A program made the position numbers and the translations under genes. A stretch of 64,000 bases of DNA from an uncultured Lachnospiraceae bacterium (lineage in GTDB: Bacteria; Bacillota; Clostridia; Lachnospirales; Lachnospiraceae), in the NCBI GenBank assembly GCA_910585465.1, contig CAJUEW010000019.1, positions 1-64,000 on the forward strand, given 5' to 3'. This document shows, one piece after another, positions 41,817 to 49,879 of this stretch (its first letter is position 1; every line of letters starts with the position of its first letter). The notes beneath the pieces are model-generated. The model was given only the letters and a program-made list of their open reading frames with translations. It did not search any database and had not been told where the DNA came from.

Positions 41817-43412
41817 ATGATTCAGGGCTATAAGGTATGGAACCAGCACACCACCCGGAAAATGGGAATGAGAACAATCGGAGAGCGGGAGATCTTCACA
41901 TTCCTCGAAATGAAAAACAACTATTATGAAATACTGGAGGCTACTGCGGAACGATTTCCGGATAAGACGGCATTCTGCGATAATTGGAACCGGGAATATA
42001 CTTACCGTCAGTTTCTCCGTCTGGTAGACCGCCTTGCCGGGTATCTGGAAAATATCGGAGTGAAAAGAGGGAGCCATGTGGGGCTCCTTCTCCACAACAG
42101 TATTGAATTTTGCGCAGCCTTTTACGCAATCTGTAAGGCGGGAGCCGTAACGGTTCCGTTTCCCAGCAAATACCGGGAGCCGGAGTTAAGGGCATTGATT
42201 GAAAAAGCAGACCTAAGCTTTTTATTATGTTCTGAAACCTTTGAGGAATGGATCCGCCGCTATGACGGAAAGGGAATCCGCATTGTATATTCCAGAAACG
42301 AGGAACATGAGATGGGATTCTCCTACTTAAAGCTTCCCGAAAGCTTAAGCGGAGGCTCCAAAGGTACTTTGACCGACGAGGCTGTCCTTATGTTTACATC
42401 CGGAACCACTTCAGCCAGCAAAGGCGTGGTTCTGAAAAATTATAATATCATTCATGCGGCTATGATTTATCACCGGATCTGCGGGATAACTCCCGAGGAT
42501 AAAACGATTATTCCGGTTCCCATCTACCATATTACCGGTTTAATCGCACTTTTAGGATTATTCGTATATGCCGGAGGAACCATATATCTTTACAGAAGAT
42601 ATGACGCAAGGCGGATTCTGAAGTGCATCAGCCAGAACCATATCACTTTTATGCACGGCTCTCCTACCGTATTCGGGCTTTTGATGGATTGTCAGAAGGA
42701 ATTCCCCGAACTCCCCTCTGTCCGGACCCTTCTTTGCGGCAGCAGCTATATGCCGGTTGAGAAAATGAAAAGGCTGCATAAATGGATGCCCGGAATGAAG
42801 CTTATGACCGTATTCGGAATGACTGAGACAGCCAGTCCGGGAACTCTTTTTCCCTATGACGCTCCTACCAGTATCTATCCATCCTCTGCCGGAAAGCCCA
42901 TACCGGGAATGGATCTGAAAATTGTGGATGAAAACGGAGCAGAGCTTCCGGCCGGACAGATTGGTTCCGTAATGGTCAGGGGAGCGAATATTACAGAATA
43001 TTATTATAAACAGAGTTCTCCGCTCATAACCGAAGACGGCTGGCTGGATACCGGCGATATGGGATACGCCAACGAGGATGATTACATATTCTTTGTGGAC
43101 AGAAAAAAAGATATGATCAACCGGGGCGGGGAAAAGATCTGGTGTACGGATGTGGAAGAAGAACTGATGTCCATAGAAGGCATTGAGGATGCGGCGGTCG
43201 TGGGAATTCCCAGTGAAAAATACGGGGAGGCAGCGGCGGCAGTCGTTGTCCTTGACAGCAATGCAGCGATGGATCAGGAGGAAATACGTAAAAAGCTGCG
43301 GAAAAAAATGGCAGGCTATAAGATTCCCGAAAAAATTCTGTTCCTTTCCCAAATACCTAAAACACCGGGCATGAAGGTGGATAAACAATATATTCGTACA
43401 ATGTTCAGGTAG
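41817..43412 (+). CDS. Acyl-CoA synthetase (AMP-forming, class I adenylating enzyme)
   Basis: Activates a carboxylic acid to acyl-CoA with ATP, via an acyl-AMP. The 531 residues show the P-loop LMFTSGTTSASKGVV near 195, FGMTETASPG near 340, DGWLDTGDMGY, FVDRKKDMINRGGEKI (hinge region) and a C-terminal KTPGMKVDK containing the likely catalytic lysine. It resembles the CaiC/long- to medium-chain group without a decisive substrate signature. The gene follows the NERD-like gene by 29 bases and precedes a CoA-transferase gene by nine, giving the operon two different ways to form an acyl-CoA. Confidence 0.92.
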   Translation: MIQGYKVWNQHTTRKMGMRTIGEREIFTFLEMKNNYYEILEATAERFPDKTAFCDNWNREYTYRQFLRLVDRLAGYLENIGVKRGSHVGLLLHNSIEFCAAFYAICKAGAVTVPFPSKYREPELRALIEKADLSFLLCSETFEEWIRRYDGKGIRIVYSRNEEHEMGFSYLKLPESLSGGSKGTLTDEAVLMFTSGTTSASKGVVLKNYNIIHAAMIYHRICGITPEDKTIIPVPIYHITGLIALLGLFVYAGGTIYLYRRYDARRILKCISQNHITFMHGSPTVFGLLMDCQKEFPELPSVRTLLCGSSYMPVEKMKRLHKWMPGMKLMTVFGMTETASPGTLFPYDAPTSIYPSSAGKPIPGMDLKIVDENGAELPAGQIGSVMVRGANITEYYYKQSSPLITEDGWLDTGDMGYANEDDYIFFVDRKKDMINRGGEKIWCTDVEEELMSIEGIEDAAVVGIPSEKYGEAAAAVVVLDSNAAMDQEEIRKKLRKKMAGYKIPEKILFLSQIPKTPGMKVDKQYIRTMFR

Positions 43413-43421
43413 GAGGAAAAT

Positions 43422-45002
43422 ATGTTAAAAGCAAATTTTATCACCGCTGAAGAGGCGGCTGAAAAAATCCAGGACGGTTCCACACTTTGTACTATCGGGA
43501 TGACTCTCGTAAGCGCCAGCGAGTCTGTTTTAAAGGCAATAGAGTGCCGCTTTGAGGCCTGCAGTCATCCTTCAAATATCACATTGGTGCATTCCTGCGG
43601 GCAGAGCGACCGGAAAAACGGAATCCAGCATCTGGCCCACGAAGGCCTGGTAAAAAGGATTGTAGGCTCCCACTGGGGACTTCAGCCCAAATGGATGGAA
43701 ATGATCGCAGGCAATAAGGTGGAAGCATACTGTCTTCCCCAGGGTCAGATTGCGCAGCTTTACCGGAGCATGGCCTGCGGACTTCCCGGAAAGATGTCCA
43801 AGGTAGGGCTGGGAACCTTTATTGATCCCCGAATCGAGGGCGGCAAGATGAATGACCGCACCAGACCGCTGGCAGATATTGTGGATATTATAGACTATAA
43901 TCATGAGGAATATATGTTTTACAAAGAAATTCCTCTGGATACGGTTCTGATCCGGGGTACGGTATGCGACGAAATGGGAAATCTGACCACCACCGAGGAA
44001 GCTATGAAGCTGGAAGTGCTTCCTGCCGTGCTTGCGGCAAAACGGTACGGCGGACAGGTGATTGCCCAGGTAAAACAGGTGGTGCAGACAGGTACAATAA
44101 ACCCTAAGGATGTAACAGTTCCCGGTGTGTTTATTGACCATATCGTCGTCTGCGGCAATCCCGAGGAGGATCACCGCCAGACCTCCTCATGGTATTTTGA
44201 TCCGTCCTACTGCGGACAAATCCGCGTCCCCCGGGGCAATATAGCGCCTGCCCCTTTTAATGAGCGTAAATTTATTGCCCGGAGAGGAACCCAGGAGCTC
44301 TATCGGGGGGCCGTGATCAATCTTGGAACCGGTATCCCGAACGATATGGTGGGAAAGGTATGCAACGAGGAAGGCGTTTCGGATGATATTATGATTACCG
44401 TAGAGTCCGGAATTTACGGCGGCGTGCAGGCAGGAGGAATCGATTTTGGAATCGGCCAGAATCTGTATGCAATGATCGGACATCATGAACAGATGGACTA
44501 TTATAACGGAGCAGGTGTGGACATTACCTTTATGGGAATGGGGGAACTGGATGAAAACGGCAATGTTAATTCTACCAAAATGGGGCCCAGATGTACCGGC
44601 GCAGGCGGATTCATTGACATTACCCAAAACGCGAAAAAGGTAGTTTTCCTGGGAACCTTCACGGCAGGAGGCGCGGAATATGAGTTCCGGGACGGAAAGC
44701 TTACCATTCTGCAGGAAGGAAAAATCCGCAAAATGGTAAAAAAAGTGGCCCAGCTTTCCTTCAATGGTTCCATGGCCAGAAAGAAAAAGCAGGATGTGCT
44801 TATTGTAACAGAGCGGGCAGTATTTGAGCTGTGCAAGGAAGGCGTTAAGCTTACGGAAATTGCGCCGGGAATCCACCTGCAGACACAGGTGCTGGATATG
44901 ATGGATTTTAGGCCAATCATCAGCGAAAACCTGAAGGAAATGGATGCTGCTCTGTTTGTACAGAATGGTCCGTTCGGCTTAACATTAAAAAACGCAAAAT
45001 AA
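43422..45002 (+). CDS. Acyl-CoA:acetate/3-keto acid CoA-transferase (fused alpha and beta halves)
   Basis: Exchanges CoA between an acyl-CoA and a free acid through a glutamyl-CoA intermediate. At 526 residues it is the single-chain form, like E. coli YdiF. The first half carries GMTLVSASESVLKAIE and later VLIRGTVCDEMGN; the second half has GAVINLGTGIPNDMVGKV and TVESGIYGGVQAGG, whose Glu is the expected catalytic residue, then FMGMGELDENGNVN. It starts nine bases after the acyl-CoA synthetase gene. Substrates could be acetate with acetoacetate, butyrate or a 3-hydroxyacid; the adjacent dehydrogenase and thiolase genes favour a four-carbon compound. Confidence 0.93.
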   Translation: MLKANFITAEEAAEKIQDGSTLCTIGMTLVSASESVLKAIECRFEACSHPSNITLVHSCGQSDRKNGIQHLAHEGLVKRIVGSHWGLQPKWMEMIAGNKVEAYCLPQGQIAQLYRSMACGLPGKMSKVGLGTFIDPRIEGGKMNDRTRPLADIVDIIDYNHEEYMFYKEIPLDTVLIRGTVCDEMGNLTTTEEAMKLEVLPAVLAAKRYGGQVIAQVKQVVQTGTINPKDVTVPGVFIDHIVVCGNPEEDHRQTSSWYFDPSYCGQIRVPRGNIAPAPFNERKFIARRGTQELYRGAVINLGTGIPNDMVGKVCNEEGVSDDIMITVESGIYGGVQAGGIDFGIGQNLYAMIGHHEQMDYYNGAGVDITFMGMGELDENGNVNSTKMGPRCTGAGGFIDITQNAKKVVFLGTFTAGGAEYEFRDGKLTILQEGKIRKMVKKVAQLSFNGSMARKKKQDVLIVTERAVFELCKEGVKLTEIAPGIHLQTQVLDMMDFRPIISENLKEMDAALFVQNGPFGLTLKNAK

Positions 45003-45050
45003 ATTTGCGGAAATGCCGGCAATATTTGAAGTCTAAGAGGTAAAAAGGAT

Positions 45051-45929
45051 ATGGAAAACAATAAAGTAGCAGTAATCGGCGCAGGCCTGATGGGAAGCGG
45101 AATTGCGCAGGCCTGTGCGCAGGCAGGTTATCAGGTGGTAAATATTGATACATTTGAGACTGCTGTTGAAAAAGCAAAGGCAAATATAAATTCTCTTTTT
45201 AATAAAAAGGTTGAAAAGGGAAAAATGACCAGGGAACAAAAGGATGAAATACTGGGCCGCCTTACCTACAGCGGAAGCTTTGAGGATGTAAAGGGCGCGT
45301 TTCTGGTGCTGGAAGCGGTTCCGGAAAAAATCGAAATTAAAAAAGACACCTTCCGGAAAGTGGATGCCGCGGCAGATCCGGGTACAGTCATTGTATCTAA
45401 TACCTCCGGCCTTTCCATTTCTGAGATTGCATCTGTCACAGACAGACCGGATAAGATCATGGGGGCCCACTTCTTCTACCCTGCGCCGGTTATGAAGCTT
45501 TTGGAACTGGTCCGCGGCCTGGTTACTTCGGATGAAACCTATGCCGTGGTGAAGGAATTTGCGGCCAGGATCGGTAAAACTACGGTGGATGCGCCGGAGT
45601 TCCCCGGCTTTATGGTGAACCGTATTCTGGTTCCCATGCAGAACGAAGCCGCGTTTATGGTTATGGAAGGAAGCAGTCCCGAGGATGTGGATAATGCCAT
45701 AAAGCTTGGCTGCAACCATCCCATGGGCCCTATTGAGCTGACAGACTTTGTGGGAATTGACACAATGCTGGCAACTATGACAGGTCTTTACAATGGCTTC
45801 CATGACAGCAAATACCGTCCCTGCCCTCTTCTGGAAACAATGGTAAAATCCGGTATGCTTGGAAAAAAGACAGGAAACGGATTTTATAAATATGATGAAA
45901 AGGGCAACAAAATCGGTTCTAACTTTTAG
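45051..45929 (+). CDS. hbd: 3-hydroxyacyl-CoA (3-hydroxybutyryl-CoA) dehydrogenase
   Basis: NAD(P)-dependent interconversion of 3-hydroxybutyryl-CoA and acetoacetyl-CoA. The 292 residues show VIGAGLMGSGIAQACAQAGY at the start, EAVPEKIEIKK, SNTSGLSISEIA, GAHFFYPAPVMKLLELVRG, PGFMVNRIL and LGCNHPMGPIEL. The catalytic His and Glu are present, as is the Asn in VNRIL. One oddity: the family's HFFNP reads HFFYP here, so Asn is Tyr next to the active site. It lies 48 bases after the CoA-transferase gene and 14 before the thiolase gene. No crotonase or butyryl-CoA dehydrogenase gene accompanies it, which argues for direct use of 3-hydroxyacyl-CoA rather than butyrate synthesis. Confidence 0.93.
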   Translation: MENNKVAVIGAGLMGSGIAQACAQAGYQVVNIDTFETAVEKAKANINSLFNKKVEKGKMTREQKDEILGRLTYSGSFEDVKGAFLVLEAVPEKIEIKKDTFRKVDAAADPGTVIVSNTSGLSISEIASVTDRPDKIMGAHFFYPAPVMKLLELVRGLVTSDETYAVVKEFAARIGKTTVDAPEFPGFMVNRILVPMQNEAAFMVMEGSSPEDVDNAIKLGCNHPMGPIELTDFVGIDTMLATMTGLYNGFHDSKYRPCPLLETMVKSGMLGKKTGNGFYKYDEKGNKIGSNF

Positions 45930-45943
45930 GTGAGGAAGAGAAA

Positions 45944-47122
45944 ATGAGAGATGCAGTAATTATAAGCGGTGTCAGACTTCCGGTAGGAAGCTTCGGCGGA
46001 AGTTTAAAAACAATATCGGCAATTGACATGGGCGCTCTGGTCGTAAGAGAAGCAGTCAGGCGGGCAGGCATCCATTCTGCCCAGGTGGACGAGGTTATTA
46101 TAGGACAGGTGGGACAGATTGCGGAAAACGGATTTGTGGCAAGGGCCATCAGTCTGAAGGCAGGGCTTCCTGAAGAAACAACGGCTTATTCCGTAAACCG
46201 TCAGTGCGGTTCCTCTTTACAGTCCATTGCTGATGCGGTCATGGAAATCCAGACCGGACAGGCAGATGTGGTAGTCGCAGGCGGAACGGAAAATATTTCC
46301 CAGCTCCCCTACTATGTAAAGGATGCCCGCTGGGGGGCAAGGATGGGACATAAAACCTTTGAGGACGGTGTTATCGATATCCTCACATGGCCCAACAACG
46401 GCAACCATAACGGCGTCACAGCAGAAAATGTGGCGGAAAAATTCCAGGTTTCCAGGGAACAGCAGGATGAATTTGCCCTGGAAAGCCACAAAAGGGCGGC
46501 GGCGGCAATCAAAGCCGGCAAATTCAGAGAGGAAATTCTCCCGGTGGAAATCAAAGACCGGAAAGGAAATATCACGGTATTCGATACGGACGAAGGTCCC
46601 AGAGACGGACTTACTATAGAAAAGCTGGCAAAGCTCCACCCGTGCTTTGTAAAGGACGGAACCGTTACAGCAGGAAATTCCTCCAGTTTAAATGACTGTG
46701 CGGCAGCCGTTGTAGTAATGGCAAGAGAAAAAGCGGAAGCGCTGGGTGTGGTGCCAAAGCTGAAAATCGAAGGCTTTGCAGTGGCAGGCTATGATCCGGA
46801 GCTGATGGGTTATTCCCCTAAGCTTTCCAGCGAAAAGCTGGCTGAAAGGCTGGGACTGAACCTGAAGGAAATAGATATGTTTGAAATCAATGAAGCATTT
46901 GCAAGCCAGGCATACGCGGTGCGCAGAGACCTGGGACTGGATCCGGAAAGGGTTAACATTTACGGCGGCGGTATTTCTATCGGACATCCAATCGGCGCTA
47001 CAGGAGCTGTTCTAACTGTAAAGGTCTTATATGAACTGATGCGGACAGAGAAAAAGGACGCCATGATCAGTATGTGCATCGGAGGCGGGCAGGGAATCTC
47101 CATGTACTTTACAAAATGCTGA
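45944..47122 (+). CDS. thlA: Acetyl-CoA acetyltransferase (thiolase)
   Basis: Cleaves acetoacetyl-CoA to two acetyl-CoA, or the reverse. The 392-residue protein has the three active-site regions: SVNRQCGSSLQSI near 85 (nucleophile Cys), IGHPIGATGAVL near 345 and MCIGGGQGISM near the C-terminus (second Cys), with INEAFASQAYAV. It is of biosynthetic/degradative thiolase II size. It follows hbd by 14 bases and precedes the HPr gene by 42. Together with the CoA-transferase and hbd it forms a short route between a 3-hydroxyacid and acetyl-CoA. Confidence 0.94.
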   Translation: MRDAVIISGVRLPVGSFGGSLKTISAIDMGALVVREAVRRAGIHSAQVDEVIIGQVGQIAENGFVARAISLKAGLPEETTAYSVNRQCGSSLQSIADAVMEIQTGQADVVVAGGTENISQLPYYVKDARWGARMGHKTFEDGVIDILTWPNNGNHNGVTAENVAEKFQVSREQQDEFALESHKRAAAAIKAGKFREEILPVEIKDRKGNITVFDTDEGPRDGLTIEKLAKLHPCFVKDGTVTAGNSSSLNDCAAAVVVMAREKAEALGVVPKLKIEGFAVAGYDPELMGYSPKLSSEKLAERLGLNLKEIDMFEINEAFASQAYAVRRDLGLDPERVNIYGGGISIGHPIGATGAVLTVKVLYELMRTEKKDAMISMCIGGGQGISMYFTKC

Positions 47123-47164
47123 CCCTGCAATAAGATAAAAATCCGAAAGGAAAAGGAGATTTCC

Positions 47165-47422
47165 ATGAAAGAATTTACGTATGTGATTACGGACCCCGAA
47201 GGACTCCATGCACGTCCGGCAGGGCTTCTTGTTAAAAAAGCCGCCGCATACAGCAGCGTCATCAAAGTTAAAAACGGCAAAAAATCCGGCAATGCAAAAG
47301 CAATCCTCGGTATTATGGGATTGTGTGTAAAGAACGGCCAGGAGGTAACGGTTACGGCAGAAGGAGAGGACGAAGCCGCTGCAATCGCGGAGCTGCAGGC
47401 ATTTTTTAAAGAAAATTTGTAA
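47165..47422 (+). CDS. HPr-like phosphocarrier with alanine at position 46
   Basis: Phosphate carrier between EI and EIIA. The 85 residues match HPr: the phosphorylated His15 is in DPEGLHARPAG, and the helix KKAAAYSS follows. In Gram-positive HPr residue 46 is serine, phosphorylated by HPr kinase for catabolite repression; here NAKAILGIMGL places Ala at 46. Counting from Met1 makes this unambiguous. So phosphotransfer should work but the Ser46 switch is lost. It is the last gene of the eleven-gene operon, 42 bases after thiolase, and followed by a hairpin. It may be a private HPr for this PTS. Confidence 0.93.
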   Translation: MKEFTYVITDPEGLHARPAGLLVKKAAAYSSVIKVKNGKKSGNAKAILGIMGLCVKNGQEVTVTAEGEDEAAAIAELQAFFKENL

Positions 47423-47429
47423 GAATTAT

Positions 47430-47465
47430 CAAAGAGAAGACGGTAATCCAGCCGCCTTCTCTTTG
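47430..47465. terminator. Hairpin between convergent HPr and licT genes
   Basis: AAAGAGAAGACGG pairs with CCGCCTTCTCTTT, 12 of 13 positions, around an eight-base loop. T richness downstream is modest, so efficiency is uncertain; the position between two converging units supports termination in both directions. Confidence 0.65.
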
Positions 47466-47514
47466 TAATGAATCCGTTCCATATACTTGTATTATCTGAT
47501 AGATTCCAAAGCTC

Positions 47515-48354
47515 TCAGTTTCTGGATGCCAGCCTCTGAATATGCACTGCCAGATAGGCCGTTTCCTCGTTGCTGATTGCCTTGTGATACTCTTTCAGCA
47601 AAAGAGTCCGCACCTTTTCCGCGCAGGCTACTGCCTTTGGATACCCCTGTTCCATCTGCGCATAGAGAAAATCATCGGCAGAATCCAGCATTCTGTCCGT
47701 AAAAAACCGTTCCGCAAAATACTGCATATGACTGATAAACCGGGAATAATGCAGGCTTTCCTTATCGGGCTGGCACTTCATCAAATAAGTTACCAGCGTC
47801 ACAACCTGACCGATCAGTCTGGCCGCCCGCATGGCATCATACTGCACCTCCTCTTCTTTCTGTGCATTCACAATATGGAAGGCAATATTTGCCGCTTCCT
47901 CTTCCGGCAGACTGATTCCCAGCTCATCCCTGACAATCTCCAATGCTTTCAGTCCAATCCGGTACTCCTTGGGATAGAAGCTTTTCAGCTCCCAGAATAC
48001 TCTGTTTGTGATTATCATATTCTGCCTGAACCTCTCCACCGCAAAATGCAGATGGTCGGTCAGAGCCAGATAGATATGTTCATTCAGGGAGGTATTCAAC
48101 GTCTGCTCCGCATAGGCTACTATTGCCTGGGTCACTTCCAGGTAACCGGAGGGAATGGAGCTTAAAAGCTCAGCCAGCTGAGTGCGGTCTGTCTGGGAAA
48201 GCTGTACAAATATCCGGCTCTCCTCTTTAATTTCCACAGTCTCTCCCGGCTTTCTGCCATAACCAATCCCCTTTTCCAGGACAATGAATTCATCACTTTC
48301 TTCATCAGATACCAGTATTACACTGGAATTTAACACCTTTTTAATCCGCAGCAC
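47515..48354 (-). CDS. licT: LicT/BglG-family transcription antiterminator
   Basis: RNA-binding protein that, when a beta-glucoside is available, binds the RAT in the bgl leader and prevents termination. From the GTG at 48352-48354, with GGAGG eight bases upstream, it has 279 residues, the family length; the frame extends to a GTG at 48381 without a ribosome site. The N-terminal CAT domain (about 1-55, starting LRIKKVLNSSVILV) is followed by two PRD domains with conserved histidines (LTDHLHFAVERF, NIAFHIVNA, YLAVHIQRLAS). It is the last gene of bglP-bglA-licT and therefore autoregulated. Confidence 0.94.
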   Translation of the reverse strand: MLRIKKVLNSSVILVSDEESDEFIVLEKGIGYGRKPGETVEIKEESRIFVQLSQTDRTQLAELLSSIPSGYLEVTQAIVAYAEQTLNTSLNEHIYLALTDHLHFAVERFRQNMIITNRVFWELKSFYPKEYRIGLKALEIVRDELGISLPEEEAANIAFHIVNAQKEEEVQYDAMRAARLIGQVVTLVTYLMKCQPDKESLHYSRFISHMQYFAERFFTDRMLDSADDFLYAQMEQGYPKAVACAEKVRTLLLKEYHKAISNEETAYLAVHIQRLASRN

Positions 48355-48422
48355 TGCCCTTTCCTCCCCCTTGTCTACCACACGCCGTTTCTTTTATTCC
48401 TGTAACCAGGCACAGCGCGCTC

Positions 48423-49877
48423 CTACTCCATATCTGCCCCGTTTGTACGGATCACCTTCTGATACCAGTAAAAACTGTCCTTCCGGCTTCTCTTCAGAGT
48501 CCCGTTGCCCAAATCGTCCTGATCCACATAGATAAATCCATAGCGCTTACTCATCTGGCTGGTAGATGCGCTAATCAGGTCAATGGGAGCCCAGCTTGTA
48601 TATCCCATCAGCTCCACACCGTCATCAATCGCCTTTTCCATCTCTTTAAAATGCCGGCGGAAATATTCGATCCGGTACGGATCATGAATGGAACCGTCCT
48701 CTTCCACCACGTCTCTGGAGCCTATACCGTTTTCCACAATAAACAATGGTTTTTTATAACGGTCGTAAAGCTCGATAAGAGAAATCCGCAGTCCCACCGG
48801 ATCCACCTGCCATCCCCATTCGCTGGACGCAAGATACGGATTCTTCACTCCCAGAACCGTGTTCCCCGGCGTACGCTCCGCATTCGGATCCACAGACTCC
48901 GTCATACTCATATAGTAGCTGAAGGATACAAAGTCCACAGTGCCCTCTTTGATAATTTCCAAATCTCCCGGCTCCATCTGAATCTTAATTCCGCGCTTTT
49001 CCAGATCCCTTAAGATCATCCGCGGATATTCTCCAAACACCATTACGTCTGAGTAAAACATATTTTCCAGATTTTTCTTCTGGGTAGCAGCTACATCCTC
49101 CGGCGCACAGGTGCGGGGGTAGGTCATCAGCTTTGTCAGCATACACCCCATCTGTCCGTCGGGAACCATCTCATGACAGAGCTTTGTCACAATTCCGGCC
49201 GCCACAAACTGATGATGCAGCGCCTGATAGCAGCACGGAATCTCCCCCTTTTCGCCGCATAGATCCGGAATAATACCTGCAGTAATAAAGGAATGACGAA
49301 TAATACTGTCCACCTCGTTAAAATTCAGCCAGTATTTTACATATTTTCCATAGTGCTCAAAGCAGGCCCGGCTGAACCTTACAAAGCAGTCAACGACTCT
49401 CCTGTCCGTCCAGCCGTTATACTTCAGGCTAAGCGCCAGCGGCATCTCATAATGGGAAAGGGTGACCAGGGGCTCTATTCCAAGCCGCTTCATCTCTTTA
49501 AAAACATCCTCATAAAATGCAATTCCTTCTGCATTCGCTTCGCTTTCTTCCCCTGTGGGAAACAGTCTGGTCCATGCAATGGACAAACGGAACACTTTAA
49601 ATCCCATCTCCGCAAACAGCGCCAGATCCTCTTTGTAATGATGATAAAAATCAATTCCCCGGCGTTTCGGATAATAGGTATCATCCGAATCCTCCATTGC
49701 CTTCTTTACTGACTCGCTGGAGACAGTCACATGTGCTTTATAATCCTTTACGTCCACATTGGGCTTATAGGTGGCCACATCATCCACAGACCATCCCTTG
49801 CCGCCTGCATTCCAGGCACCTTCCACCTGATTTGCCGCAACGGCTCCGCCCCATAAAAATCCTTTCGGAAAACTCAT
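48423..49877 (-). CDS. bglA: 6-phospho-beta-glucosidase (GH1)
   Basis: Hydrolyses phosphorylated beta-glucosides delivered by the PTS to glucose-6-phosphate and an aglycone. The 484 residues are a full GH1 enzyme: FPKGFLWGGAVAANQVEGAW at the start, WTRLFPTGEE, VKYWLNFNEVD (acid/base Glu in NE), FIVENGIGSRD (nucleophile Glu in ENG) and GYTSWAPIDLISASTSQM with the phosphate-binding Ser/Lys/Tyr loop KRYGFIYVD. It follows bglP by two bases and precedes licT. Start ATG with CAGGAGG upstream. Confidence 0.96.
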   Translation of the reverse strand: MSFPKGFLWGGAVAANQVEGAWNAGGKGWSVDDVATYKPNVDVKDYKAHVTVSSESVKKAMEDSDDTYYPKRRGIDFYHHYKEDLALFAEMGFKVFRLSIAWTRLFPTGEESEANAEGIAFYEDVFKEMKRLGIEPLVTLSHYEMPLALSLKYNGWTDRRVVDCFVRFSRACFEHYGKYVKYWLNFNEVDSIIRHSFITAGIIPDLCGEKGEIPCCYQALHHQFVAAGIVTKLCHEMVPDGQMGCMLTKLMTYPRTCAPEDVAATQKKNLENMFYSDVMVFGEYPRMILRDLEKRGIKIQMEPGDLEIIKEGTVDFVSFSYYMSMTESVDPNAERTPGNTVLGVKNPYLASSEWGWQVDPVGLRISLIELYDRYKKPLFIVENGIGSRDVVEEDGSIHDPYRIEYFRRHFKEMEKAIDDGVELMGYTSWAPIDLISASTSQMSKRYGFIYVDQDDLGNGTLKRSRKDSFYWYQKVIRTNGADME

Positions 49878-49879
49878 CT

